NCBI GenBank assembly: GCA_049698695.1 | Contig: JBAVYH010000168.1 | Coordinates: 9,241-73,240, forward strand | Reading direction: 5' to 3' | DNA from: Bog-375 sp049698695 | Lineage (GTDB): Bacteria; Acidobacteriota; Terriglobia; Bryobacterales; Bryobacteraceae | Length of the DNA stretch: 64,000 bases | Part shown: positions 44,025-52,122 of the stretch, piece after piece | Numbering within the stretch: position 1 is the first letter of the stretch | Layout of the letters: every line of letters begins with the position of its first letter | Notes under the pieces: generated by a model | What the model saw: only the letters and a program-made list of their open reading frames with translations | What the model was told of the DNA's origin: nothing | Database searches by the model: none | Program-made: the position numbers and the translations under genes

Positions 44025-45248
44025 TCAGTTGGTTGGCCGGCTCTGCGCGGCGACCTGCGCCCTGCGCCGCGCCAGCAGCAAGTTGGAATTGACCTTGCCG
44101 TATCCGTAGCCAATGCGGAAGGGCAGGGGACGCACGCCGGCCTCGTGGTAGGCCTTTTGCAGATCGGGCTGAATCAGGTAGCGGAAGCTGCCGTATGGGC
44201 GCGTGTACTCGCCGAAAAGCTGCACCTTCCAGGTCTGCGGATCGAAGAAGTGGAACGGAATACCCGAATCATCCTGTAATACCGCCAGGCTGTTGGCCAG
44301 GATTAGGTTGCGAATTATCGAGAACTCGTCCCGGTGCGTCATATAGGAGGTGGCCTTGAGCAGCGTGACGGCCCCTTTCAACCCCCCGGCATACTTGACG
44401 AATTGCGGGTTCGTCTTGAGGTGTTCGTCGTCCAGGTTGATGGTCAGGTAGTACATCTGGTGCACCGACTGGTCCAGGTCGGAGCGATACTCGATTTGCA
44501 GTCCCTTGTCGCCGTATGGGGTGCGCGGCTTGTAGCTACGGTCGCGGTCGATCAGCTTGCCGGCATCGTCCAGGCGCGTGTAGCGGAAGCCCAGAATGGT
44601 GTTGTGCAGGCGCACCAGCACCTCCAGGATCGGCAGCAGCAGGCCATCGGTGACTTGCCCGCGGAACTGGCGGTCCATTTCGCGGGTAATAAAGAAGCTG
44701 CGGCCGAGCACGGAGCCCATCGTGTCCCGCGTTGCCGCCAGATAGTCCGCCAGGTCCTGTTTCCGGCTAAGCTGCTTGACGGTCGGCAGGGTTCCGGATG
44801 GTTCCAGCGCCACCAGAACGTAAGTGGCGTTATCCGGAAAGCATGCCGTGGCATAGAGCGCGTCCGGACCGCTGAACGGGTAGAAGACGGTCGCCCTGCG
44901 GAGGGCCGCGTCGGATAACTCAGCCTTCGCAAACTCGTGCAGGCCGGCGGCCAGCGTGCCGTCCAGGTTATGCCAAGCCGCATCCAGACGGGCGCGGTGG
45001 TCGGTCCAGGCCTCGGTTTGTTCCAGGTCCGCGAACGGGCTGCCAGGGTTCGCCGGGACTCCGGCCAGGAAGCGGGCCGTATCGTCCGCCTCCCGGTTTT
45101 CCGGCACCCGAGCCGGCACCTCAGGAGCGGACTCTTTTTTTTCAGTGGAGACTGCCGCAGGCGGGGCGGAGTGTCCGCAGCCAAGCGAAACGGTGGCCAA
45201 GGCGAACAGAAGGGTAACTAAGAGAGAAGTTCGGTATCGTATGATCAC
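44025..45248 (-). CDS. lipoprotein of unknown function, divergent from the redox cluster
   Basis: A 407-residue exported lipoprotein: signal sequence (RTSLLVTLLFALATVSLGC, Cys at residue 24) then an acidic, Ala/Glu/Pro-rich linker and an alpha/beta body with WTDHRARLDAAWHNLDG, FYPFSGPDALYATACFPDNATYVLVALEP and SFFITREMDRQFRGQVTDG. I do not recognise a family. The frame is open to 46058, but upstream of GTG 45248 it is not protein-like. It diverges from the GcvH-like gene and shares its control region, so it may belong to the same regulon. Confidence 0.72.
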   Translation of the reverse strand: MIIRYRTSLLVTLLFALATVSLGCGHSAPPAAVSTEKKESAPEVPARVPENREADDTARFLAGVPANPGSPFADLEQTEAWTDHRARLDAAWHNLDGTLAAGLHEFAKAELSDAALRRATVFYPFSGPDALYATACFPDNATYVLVALEPSGTLPTVKQLSRKQDLADYLAATRDTMGSVLGRSFFITREMDRQFRGQVTDGLLLPILEVLVRLHNTILGFRYTRLDDAGKLIDRDRSYKPRTPYGDKGLQIEYRSDLDQSVHQMYYLTINLDDEHLKTNPQFVKYAGGLKGAVTLLKATSYMTHRDEFSIIRNLILANSLAVLQDDSGIPFHFFDPQTWKVQLFGEYTRPYGSFRYLIQPDLQKAYHEAGVRPLPFRIGYGYGKVNSNLLLARRRAQVAAQSRPTN

Positions 45249-45348
45249 ACGCAAGAGCTCTTTCGATGTTGTAGGATTCCGCGACCGTGCCGTCGTGTTT
45301 TGCAACAGGGCACGAAACTCGTTAATTTGATTGCAGTTCATAGCGTTT

Positions 45349-45369
45349 TTCGACATACCTGCCGTCGAA
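45349..45369. promoter_or_regulatory. candidate activator-binding inverted repeat
   Basis: A perfect 6-bp inverted repeat (TTCGAC, 9-base spacer, GTCGAA) lies about 116-136 bases upstream of the transcription start predicted from the sigma-54 promoter candidate. Position and symmetry fit an enhancer site for an NtrC-type dimer such as the regulator at 50078-51442. It could also serve the divergent lipoprotein gene. No second copy was found, so this is weak. Confidence 0.35.
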
Positions 45370-45458
45370 TATTTCAACACAGACCGCCGATGCGGAATAC
45401 CGCACCGATCTATCTGCTTCATTCTGCAACGGATAAAGAGGTAAAAAACTCCGCTTTT

Positions 45459-45473
45459 TGGCCATTGCCGTGC
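45459..45473 (+). promoter_or_regulatory. candidate sigma-54 (-24/-12) promoter
   Basis: The sequence TGGCCATTGCCGTGC has GG and GC separated by exactly 10 bases, with TGGC at -24 and TGC at -12, close to the consensus TGGCAC-N5-TTGC. Transcription would start near 45485, about 20 bases before ATG 45504. A sigma-54-dependent regulator is encoded 5 kb downstream on the same strand. Confidence 0.5.
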
Positions 45474-45503
45474 CCTGTACAGAATCAGAAAGGATCGAAG
45501 AGT

Positions 45504-46175
45504 ATGACAGTCATTCTGGTTCTCGTCACGTTTCTGACCTTCATCGTATTGGATTATTTCCTGAATCGCAAGAAGGCGCTCAACACCGTTACCGTCGCTG
45601 AGCGCGTTATGGCCCCGCTTGCGGCCGGCGCGGATTACGTCAGTGGGTTCCACACCCCGGGACAGGTTTCCTACCACCCCGGACACACCTGGCTGGTGCA
45701 AGAGCGCAAGAGCATGGTGCGCGTCGGTGCGGACGAGTTTGCCGCGGCGCTGGCGGGAAAGATCGAGAAAATCGAGCTTCCCAAGCCCGGCCAGTGGGTC
45801 CGTCAGGGCCAAAAAATCCTCTCCTTCTGCCGTAACGGCGAGAAGGCCGAAATGGTTTCGCCCACCGAAGGTGAGGTCATGGCCGTTAACCCGGAGGTAG
45901 TCAACAACCCGGCGCTGGTGCGCAGCGACCCGTACGGCAAAGGCTGGTTGCTGACAATTAATGTTCCGGATGAGGAAAGCACTACTCGTAACCTGATACC
46001 AAATGGCTTGGTTCATGAGTGGATGCGCTTGGCTGTGGACCGTCTGTACAGCCGCCAACCGATGCTGGCTGGCGCCGCCGCAGCCGATGGCGGACGTCCC
46101 GCCGAGGATCTGCTGGCGGAAGTTCCCGACGCCAACTGGAAGCAGATCACCAGCGAGTTCTTCCTCACGGCGTAA
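45504..46175 (+). CDS. membrane-anchored GcvH-like protein lacking the lipoyl lysine
   Basis: A 223-residue protein with an N-terminal transmembrane helix (ILVLVTFLTFIVLDYFL, residues 4-20) and a glycine-cleavage H-protein fold: HPGHTWLVQERKSMVRVGADEFAAALAGKI, IELPKPGQWVRQGQKIL, and VSPTEGEVMAVNPEVVNNPALVRSDPYGKGWLLTI. Ungapped alignment with known H-proteins puts Gly112 where the lipoylated Lys of ESVKAAS should be; the nearest Lys is residue 114, and Cys109 replaces the Glu. It is therefore unlikely to be a normal aminomethyl carrier. ATG 45504 follows an AGGA site; the frame upstream to 45300 is not coding. It lies in front of the Fe-S/NrfD genes. Confidence 0.82.
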   Translation: MTVILVLVTFLTFIVLDYFLNRKKALNTVTVAERVMAPLAAGADYVSGFHTPGQVSYHPGHTWLVQERKSMVRVGADEFAAALAGKIEKIELPKPGQWVRQGQKILSFCRNGEKAEMVSPTEGEVMAVNPEVVNNPALVRSDPYGKGWLLTINVPDEESTTRNLIPNGLVHEWMRLAVDRLYSRQPMLAGAAAADGGRPAEDLLAEVPDANWKQITSEFFLTA

Positions 46176-46482
46176 GGATTCCCAGGGGATGCTCTTGACT
46201 GCGGTGACAGGGATGCTGCTTCCATCCGGCCGAGCCCTGATGAGATCGCCCGCCCCATTCGTCGACCAGGCGGATTGAGGCGGGCATCCTGCCCGGGCTT
46301 AGCCGAACCTTCACCTCCAAACTCTGCTACATGGTTTTTCCCGCTGGCGAGCGCCCGGTGGCGAAAATCGACGCTGGAGCGGTCGGATCGAGGCACCCTC
46401 AGGTGATGTCGATAACCAGATATGTCATTTTTTTCTACACATTGAGGTCAATTTCTGCTAAAACAGAGTTAGAGGTCTGTAT
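46176..46482. other. 307-bp gap inside the redox cluster
   Basis: No coding sequence is supported here. It holds one short hairpin (CGGGC-ATCCT-GCCCG, 46281-46295), perhaps an attenuator or REP fragment, and an AT-richer stretch at about 46410-46480 just before the Fe-S protein gene that could contain a promoter. No good -24/-12 pair was found in it. Confidence 0.5.
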
Positions 46483-47271
46483 ATGCCTAAAGCGATCCTC
46501 TATGACAGTACCCTCTGCATAGGCTGTCGGGCCTGCGAGGGTGCCTGCGCGGAGCGTTGGGGCCTCCCATACAACGACAAGATCGCCGCCGAGGAAACGC
46601 TCTCAGCTCACAAGCTCACCACCATAGTGACGCATGGCGATCATTTCTGCCGCCGCTTGTGTATGAATTGTCTACAGCCGGCCTGCGCCTCAGTTTGCCC
46701 GGTCGGTGCTCTGCAGAAAACCGCGCTCGGCCCCGTGATTTACGAGGCTTCCAAGTGCATCGGCTGCCGGTATTGCGTGGAGGCCTGCCCGTTCCAGGTG
46801 CCCACGTATGAATGGTCGAGTCGGCTGCCGCGGATGCGCAAGTGCGACATGTGTTATGCGCGCCAGAGCGCCGGGAAGCTGACGGCGTGCGCCGAAATCT
46901 GCCCCGTGCATGCCACCATCAGCGGCGACCGTGATGAGCTGATTGCCGAAGCGCGCTCGCGCCTGGCGGCCACGCCGGGCCAGTACTACCAAAAGATCTA
47001 TGGCCTTTCCGTGGTGGGCGGCACGTCGGTGCTGTTTCTTTCGGCGGTGCCGTTCGAGCAAATCGGCCTGCGCACCAACCTGCCGAACGAGCCGATGCCG
47101 ATGCTCACCTGGCGCGTGTTGGAATTGTTGCCGGACGTGGTTTCGACCGGCTCCATTCTGCTGGGCGGCATCTGGTGGATCACCAACCGCCGCGCCGAAG
47201 TGGCGCGCGAGGAAGGACCGCCTGGGCGCCAGAAGGGACCGCGTACACGCAAGGAGGGATCGGGCCAATGA
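46483..47271 (+). CDS. four-cluster [4Fe-4S] electron-transfer protein (HybA/DmsB-like) with C-terminal membrane anchor
   Basis: A 262-residue protein with four Cys quartets: CIGCRACEGAC (residues 12-22), CMNCLQPACASVCP, CIGCRYCVEACP, and CDMCY with a late CAEICP. This is the usual arrangement of HybA/DmsB/NrfC subunits, which pass electrons between a partner and a quinone-linked membrane subunit. No Tat signal is visible, so the domain may face the cytoplasm; the C-terminal third has a hydrophobic stretch (VVSTGSILLGGIWWI) that should anchor it. ATG 46483 is used; its stop overlaps the HybB-like start by 4 bases. Confidence 0.9.
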   Translation: MPKAILYDSTLCIGCRACEGACAERWGLPYNDKIAAEETLSAHKLTTIVTHGDHFCRRLCMNCLQPACASVCPVGALQKTALGPVIYEASKCIGCRYCVEACPFQVPTYEWSSRLPRMRKCDMCYARQSAGKLTACAEICPVHATISGDRDELIAEARSRLAATPGQYYQKIYGLSVVGGTSVLFLSAVPFEQIGLRTNLPNEPMPMLTWRVLELLPDVVSTGSILLGGIWWITNRRAEVAREEGPPGRQKGPRTRKEGSGQ

Positions 47272-48437
47272 CGGCGAAGCTGCCGAAAATCACGGTGTGG
47301 CGGGCGATTTTCGCCGCGATTCTGCTCAGCGGGGCGTATGCGACCTATCTCCGCATTTTCCACGGCCTCGGCGGTTCCACCAACCTGAGCGACAAATTCC
47401 CTTGGGGTCTCTGGATCGGCTTCGACGTGATGGGTGGCGTGGGTCTGGCGTCTGGCGGGTTCACCCTGGTGGCGATGGTGCATATCTTCAACGTCAAGCA
47501 ATACCGCCCGGTGTTGCGCCCCGCCATTCTCACCGCCTTCCTGGGTTATCTGCTGGTGACGTTGGGCCTGCTTTACGACGTCGGCCGTCCCGACCGCATG
47601 TGGCATCCGCTGGTGATGTGGAATCCACACTCGGTGATGTTCGAAGTGGCCTGGTGCGTGACACTCTATACCTCCGTTTTGTTCCTCGAGTTCGTTCCCA
47701 TGGTGTTCGAGCGCTTCGGCCTGCACAAACCAATGGAGTGGATTCACCGCATCTCGGTACCACTGATGATTCTGGGCGTGCTGCTTTCCACTCTGCATCA
47801 GAGTTCCCTGGGCACGCTGTTCCTGATCGTGCCGGAGAAGGAGTACCCGCTGTGGTATACGCCGATTCTGCCGGTCTTATTTTTTATTTCGGCGATCGGG
47901 GTGGGGCTGGCGATGACGATTTTCGAATCCTGGCACAGCAGCCGCGCCTTCGGACGCGCGCTGGAGGTGCCGCTGCTGGCCAGCATCGCGCGCGTGCTGG
48001 CGGTGACCATGAGCGTGTATCTCTGGATCCGCTTCCTCGACCTGGCGCAGCGCGGCCAGCTCCACCTGCTGCTGCGGAACCGCACCGAAACCTGGCTGTT
48101 CGCGCTCGAGATCGCGCTGGCGCTGGTTCCCACCGCGCTCCTCTACCAGTCGCGCATCCGGCGCAACCCGGCCGCCCTGTATGCCTGCTCCGTGATGATG
48201 GTGTTCAGCTTCATCGCCAACCGGCTCAACGTGGCCATCACCGGCATGGAGGTGGGAAGCGGGACGCACTACATTCCGAAGTGGAGCGAAGTGTCGGTGA
48301 CGCTGATGTTGGTGGCCTTTGGTTTTGCGATTTTCCGTGTGATCGGGCAGTATTTCCCCGTTTTTGAGGCGCACTCGCTGGAGTCTGCGGCCCAGGACGG
48401 GGTGGAACGGGAGGTCGACCCGCTCGCGGTAGGATGA
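47268..48437 (+). CDS. HybB/NrfD-type quinone-interacting membrane protein
   Basis: A 389-residue integral membrane protein with about ten hydrophobic helices. It matches HybB in length and motifs: FPWGLWIGFDVMGGVGLASGGFTLVAMVHIF, LYDVGRPDRMWHPLVMWNPHSVMFEVAWCVTLYTSVLFLEF, STLHQSSLGTLFLIVP and SFIANRLNVAITGMEVGSGTHYIPKWSEV. Such proteins exchange electrons with the quinone pool and bind no heme. ATG 47268 overlaps the stop of the Fe-S protein (ATGA); its own stop overlaps the kinase start (ATGA). The longer open frame from 47175 overlays the Fe-S gene. Confidence 0.93.
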   Translation: MTAKLPKITVWRAIFAAILLSGAYATYLRIFHGLGGSTNLSDKFPWGLWIGFDVMGGVGLASGGFTLVAMVHIFNVKQYRPVLRPAILTAFLGYLLVTLGLLYDVGRPDRMWHPLVMWNPHSVMFEVAWCVTLYTSVLFLEFVPMVFERFGLHKPMEWIHRISVPLMILGVLLSTLHQSSLGTLFLIVPEKEYPLWYTPILPVLFFISAIGVGLAMTIFESWHSSRAFGRALEVPLLASIARVLAVTMSVYLWIRFLDLAQRGQLHLLLRNRTETWLFALEIALALVPTALLYQSRIRRNPAALYACSVMMVFSFIANRLNVAITGMEVGSGTHYIPKWSEVSVTLMLVAFGFAIFRVIGQYFPVFEAHSLESAAQDGVEREVDPLAVG

Positions 48438-50029
48438 CCTTCTTCCGGTCAATCCGGCTCGGACTGGCCGCCAAGCTGGCGGTCAGCGTGATCGTGAGCA
48501 CGGCGGTATTTTTTGCCCTTTTCGGCTTCATCAATCTCCGCGCCGAGCGCCGCCAGGCGGAAAGTTTGATGGTGCAATCGGCCGACCGGGTGGCGGACGT
48601 CATCCTGCGCAGCACCCGTTACGACATGATGCGCCATGACCGCGACGCGCTTTACAACGTGATGCAAGCGCTGGGCAGCGAGCCCGGCATCCAGCGCGTC
48701 CGCATCTTCAACCGCGACGGGCACATCATGTTTTCCACCGACGCGCGAGAAGTCAACACCGCCGTCGACAAGTCGGCCGAGGCCTGCTACGGTTGCCACG
48801 CGCAATCGCAGCCGCTCACCAAGCTCAACCGGCCGGACCGGGCGCGCCCGTTTTGGGACAAGCAAGGCCATCACCTGATCGCCGTCATCCAACCCATCGA
48901 CAACGCGCCGGAATGCTCCACCGCCGCCTGCCACGTGCACCCCGCCAGCCAGCAGGTGCTGGGGGTAGTGGACGCGCAGTTGTCGCTCGCCCCGGTGGAT
49001 GCGCAGATCGCGCACAACCAGGCGTCGCTTGGCTGGTTTCTGCTGGGCGGCATCCTGCTCGGTTCCGGGGTGGCCGTGGCCTTCATCTGGCGGGTGGTCT
49101 ACCAGCCGGTGAAGGAGTTGATCGACGGCACGCACCGCGTGCGCGAAGGCGACCTGGACTACCGCCTGCCGGTGCGCTCGGATGACGAACTGGGCGACCT
49201 GGCCGCCAGCTTCAACGAGATGACGGCACAGGTGGCCGGCGTCCAGGCCAGGATCGAGGAGCAGGTACGGCGCAAGACGGCCGAGCTGGAGCGTATCCAC
49301 CGCACCCTGCTCAGTTCGGAAAAAATGGCCTCCATCGGCAAGCTCGCCGCCACCGTGGCGCATGAGATCAACAATCCGCTGTTCGGCATCCTGACCTACG
49401 CGCGGCTGGTGGAACGCGGCGTTCTCAAGTGCGACGCTCCCAACCGCGATGAGATGGCCGAACAGTTGCAAACCATCGAGCGAGAAAGCAAGCGGTGCGG
49501 TGAACTGGTGAAGAACCTGCTGACCTTCTCGCGGCAGAAGGCCAGCGAGCGCGCGCCCAACGACCTGAACACCATCGTGCACCATGCCGTGCTGCTGGTG
49601 AAACACAAGCTGGAAATGCAGAACATCGAGCTGGTCGAACGGCTGGCGGAAGGCCTGCCGCCGGTGGATTGCGACGCCAATCAGATCCAGCAGCTCGCTT
49701 TGGTGCTGCTGGTGAACGCTTCGGAGGCGATGTCGTCGGGCGGCCGCCTGGAGGTAATCACCGAGCTCGACGGCGCTACCGCCGAAGCTGCGCTGCGGGT
49801 GAAGGACACCGGATGCGGCATTCCGGCGGAGGTGTTGCCGCACATCTTCGACCCCTTCTTCACCACCAAGGAGGATCAGAACCGCACCGGCCTGGGCCTG
49901 GCGGTGGCGCACAGCATCGTGGAACAGCACGGCGGCGAGATCGTGGTTAACTCGACGCCGGGCCAGGGAACGGAATTCCGCGTGGCCCTGCCGCTGAGCG
50001 CGGCGGCGGTTGCGGCGGCGGGCGCATAG
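48434..50029 (+). CDS. sensor histidine kinase with periplasmic c-type heme motifs
   Basis: A 531-residue membrane kinase. A first transmembrane helix (about 12-34) and a second (about 199-219) enclose a periplasmic sensor of 165 residues that carries a canonical heme motif CYGCH (118-122) and a CX4CH motif (CSTAACH, 161-167). A HAMP domain follows (about 221-275), then a coiled coil, a HisKA region with phospho-accepting His310 (AHEINNPL) and an HATPase domain with DTGCGIP, FFTTK and GLGLAVAHSIVEQHGG. Binding of heme should make it responsive to redox state or a gas. It overlaps the HybB-like gene by 4 bases. Confidence 0.92.
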   Translation: MTFFRSIRLGLAAKLAVSVIVSTAVFFALFGFINLRAERRQAESLMVQSADRVADVILRSTRYDMMRHDRDALYNVMQALGSEPGIQRVRIFNRDGHIMFSTDAREVNTAVDKSAEACYGCHAQSQPLTKLNRPDRARPFWDKQGHHLIAVIQPIDNAPECSTAACHVHPASQQVLGVVDAQLSLAPVDAQIAHNQASLGWFLLGGILLGSGVAVAFIWRVVYQPVKELIDGTHRVREGDLDYRLPVRSDDELGDLAASFNEMTAQVAGVQARIEEQVRRKTAELERIHRTLLSSEKMASIGKLAATVAHEINNPLFGILTYARLVERGVLKCDAPNRDEMAEQLQTIERESKRCGELVKNLLTFSRQKASERAPNDLNTIVHHAVLLVKHKLEMQNIELVERLAEGLPPVDCDANQIQQLALVLLVNASEAMSSGGRLEVITELDGATAEAALRVKDTGCGIPAEVLPHIFDPFFTTKEDQNRTGLGLAVAHSIVEQHGGEIVVNSTPGQGTEFRVALPLSAAAVAAAGA

Positions 50030-50077
50030 GCGGAAAGGCGAGGCGGGACCAGACCGCACGTAAGACGGGAGGACGGT

Positions 50078-51442
50078 ATGGCAACAGCAGTGGATAGTAC
50101 GGCGTCGGTGAAAACCAAGGGCAGAATCCTGATCGTCGATGACGAGCTGGTGGTCCGCGATTCGCTGGGAAAGTGGTTCACCAGCGAGGGCTACACGGCG
50201 CGGCCGGTGGGCAGCGGGCGGGAAGCCCTGGAAACCATCCAGCAGGCGGAGTTCGATATTGCGCTGCTCGATATCAAGATGCCCGGCATGGACGGCATGG
50301 AGGTGCAGGCCCGGCTGCATGAGGCCGATCCGGACCTGACGGTGATTATCATGACCGGCTACGCCTCGGTGGATACGGCCGTTCAGGCGCTGAAACGCGG
50401 GGCTTACGATTACATCACCAAGCCCGTGGATCCCGATGAGCTTTCGCACCTGGTGGAAAAAGCGCTCGAGCACAAGCGCACTCGGCGCGAGGTGGTGCGG
50501 CTGCGCGAGAACCTGCAGGAGGTCTCGCCCGGCACCGAGCTGATCGGCAAGAGCGCGGTGATGAAAAAGGTGGTCGAGCTGATCGAGATGGTGGCGCCCA
50601 CCGAGGCCTCCGTGCTCATCACCGGCGAAAGCGGCACCGGCAAGGAAGTGGTGGCTCGCGCCATTCACGCCGCCAGCCCGCGGCGCTATATGCCCATGGT
50701 CACCATCCATTGCGGCGCACTCACCGAGACGCTGCTCGAAAGCGAGCTGTTCGGCCACGAGAAAGGCTCGTTCACCGGGGCGCAATACCGCAAGAAGGGC
50801 AAGTTCGAAGTGGCCGATGGCGGCACGGTGTTTCTGGATGAAATCAGCGACATCAGCCTCCGGACCCAGACCGACCTGCTGCGCGTGCTGCAGGAAAAGG
50901 AAATCACCCGCGTGGGCGGCAATCAAACCATCAAAGTGGATTTTCGCGCCATCGCCGCCACCAACAAGAACCTGGATGCGCTGGTCAAGGAGGGCGCCTT
51001 CCGCCCCGATCTCTACTATCGTCTGCACGTTTTTTGTATCGACCTGCCGGCGTTGCGCGACCGCAAAGAAGACATTCCGCTGCTGGTCAACCACTTTCTC
51101 AACAAGTACGCCATGGCCACCAGCCGCCCGGCGCCGCAGATCGGCGGCGAGGCGCTGAACCTGCTGATGCGTCATGACTGGCCGGGCAACGTGCGCGAGC
51201 TCGAGAACGCCGTCGAGCGCGCCCTGGTGGTGAGCCGCGGGCCGGAGATCCGCGCCGCGGATTTTTCGTTCCAGTTCGAGGCCGACGCCCCTAAGGGCGG
51301 CCAGACGCTGGAGGACATCGGGCGCGCGCACATCGAGCGCGTCCTGCGCGAAACGCAGCACAACCTGTCGCGCGCAGCGCGGATCCTCGATATCGACCGC
51401 ACCACGCTGTACAACAAGCTGCGCCGTTACGGTTTGCGGTGA
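50078..51442 (+). CDS. sigma-54-dependent response regulator (NtrC family)
   Basis: A 454-residue regulator with three domains. The receiver has Asp65 as phosphorylation site (ALLDIKMPG), DD at 21-22 and a Lys in TKPVD. The AAA+ domain has Walker A GESGTGKE (183-190), GSFTGA (230-235) as the sigma-54 contact loop, where GAFTGA is more common, Walker B VFLDEI (251-256) and the late DWPGNVRELENAVERALV. The C-terminus is a Fis-type helix-turn-helix (RAARILDIDRTTLYNKLRRYGL). The ATG follows GGAGG. With the kinase it makes a two-component system; it probably controls the cluster from the -24/-12 site at 45459. Confidence 0.95.
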   Translation: MATAVDSTASVKTKGRILIVDDELVVRDSLGKWFTSEGYTARPVGSGREALETIQQAEFDIALLDIKMPGMDGMEVQARLHEADPDLTVIIMTGYASVDTAVQALKRGAYDYITKPVDPDELSHLVEKALEHKRTRREVVRLRENLQEVSPGTELIGKSAVMKKVVELIEMVAPTEASVLITGESGTGKEVVARAIHAASPRRYMPMVTIHCGALTETLLESELFGHEKGSFTGAQYRKKGKFEVADGGTVFLDEISDISLRTQTDLLRVLQEKEITRVGGNQTIKVDFRAIAATNKNLDALVKEGAFRPDLYYRLHVFCIDLPALRDRKEDIPLLVNHFLNKYAMATSRPAPQIGGEALNLLMRHDWPGNVRELENAVERALVVSRGPEIRAADFSFQFEADAPKGGQTLEDIGRAHIERVLRETQHNLSRAARILDIDRTTLYNKLRRYGLR

Positions 51443-51999
51443 AACCCATTCAACTCGTTCCGCTTGCCGGTTCGGGCGCGGACGGGTCCTTGCAGGAGCC
51501 GGCACTCAATCTGCTGGAGCAATTGGCGGCGGGGCTGGCGCGCACGTTTCGCGTGCCCTGCCGTCTCAGCCAGCGCAACCTGGAGCTGGGATTCGCGCTC
51601 GACGGGCGGCGCGGCCAGTATTACTCCAGCGTCATCCTGCAGGAGCTGGAGCGCGCCTGGGATCCGGACGCGCGCGTGCTCGGCGTCACTTCCTGCGACT
51701 TATACGTGCCCGTGCTGACATTCGTCTTCGGCGAGGCGCAACTGGATGGCAACTGCGCGGTGGTTTCGACGGCGCGCCTGGCCGAGCCTTTTTACGGCAT
51801 GCCGCCCCGCGACGACCTGCTGCGCGACCGCTTGCTCAAGGAGGCCATTCACGAGCTGGGCCACACTTTCGGCCTGCGCCACTGCGGAGACTGGCGCTGC
51901 GTGATGACTTCCAGCCACGCCGTCGAACGCCTCGACGTCAAGACCAACGAGTTCTGTGCCCGCTGCCGGAAGCCGGTGTTCCAGAACGGATTCTGGTAG
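51439..51999 (+). CDS. archaemetzincin-family zinc metalloprotease
   Basis: A 186-residue protein with the archaemetzincin motif HELGHTFGLRHC (residues 138-149): three zinc-binding histidines and the extra Cys, followed by Cys154, Met156 of the met-turn (CVM) and a second zinc site Cys173-x2-Cys176. No signal peptide is seen, so it is cytoplasmic. Physiological substrates of this family are unknown. The GTG start at 51439 overlaps the regulator's stop by 4 bases (GTGA), which ties it to the two-component pair and the redox genes. Confidence 0.93.
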   Translation: MKPIQLVPLAGSGADGSLQEPALNLLEQLAAGLARTFRVPCRLSQRNLELGFALDGRRGQYYSSVILQELERAWDPDARVLGVTSCDLYVPVLTFVFGEAQLDGNCAVVSTARLAEPFYGMPPRDDLLRDRLLKEAIHELGHTFGLRHCGDWRCVMTSSHAVERLDVKTNEFCARCRKPVFQNGFW

Positions 52000-52122
52000 A
52001 GGGGATCTGCGCGTCAGCACTCCTGCTCTGTCCGGCAAGTCCGCCAACCCCATGCCTGGAAAAATCAGAACTTCAGCTACGATTGTGTGATACAGTTGTT
52101 GAGACGTTTTTTAAGGATAATT

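Noticed and set aside
44025..46058. A 677-residue version of the lipoprotein
   Set aside because: The part upstream of 45248 overlaps the GcvH-like gene on the other strand and would destroy the lipoprotein signal.
46411..46482. A sigma-54-like site before the Fe-S protein gene (GAGG...TGC)
   Set aside because: GG and GC are 9 bases apart instead of 10 and the -24 box lacks TGGC; not reported as a promoter.
48449..51505. A 1018-codon open frame on the minus strand
   Set aside because: It lies antisense to the kinase and regulator genes, has no family motifs, is unusually rich in His, Arg, Gln and Asp, and is a product of GC-rich codon structure.
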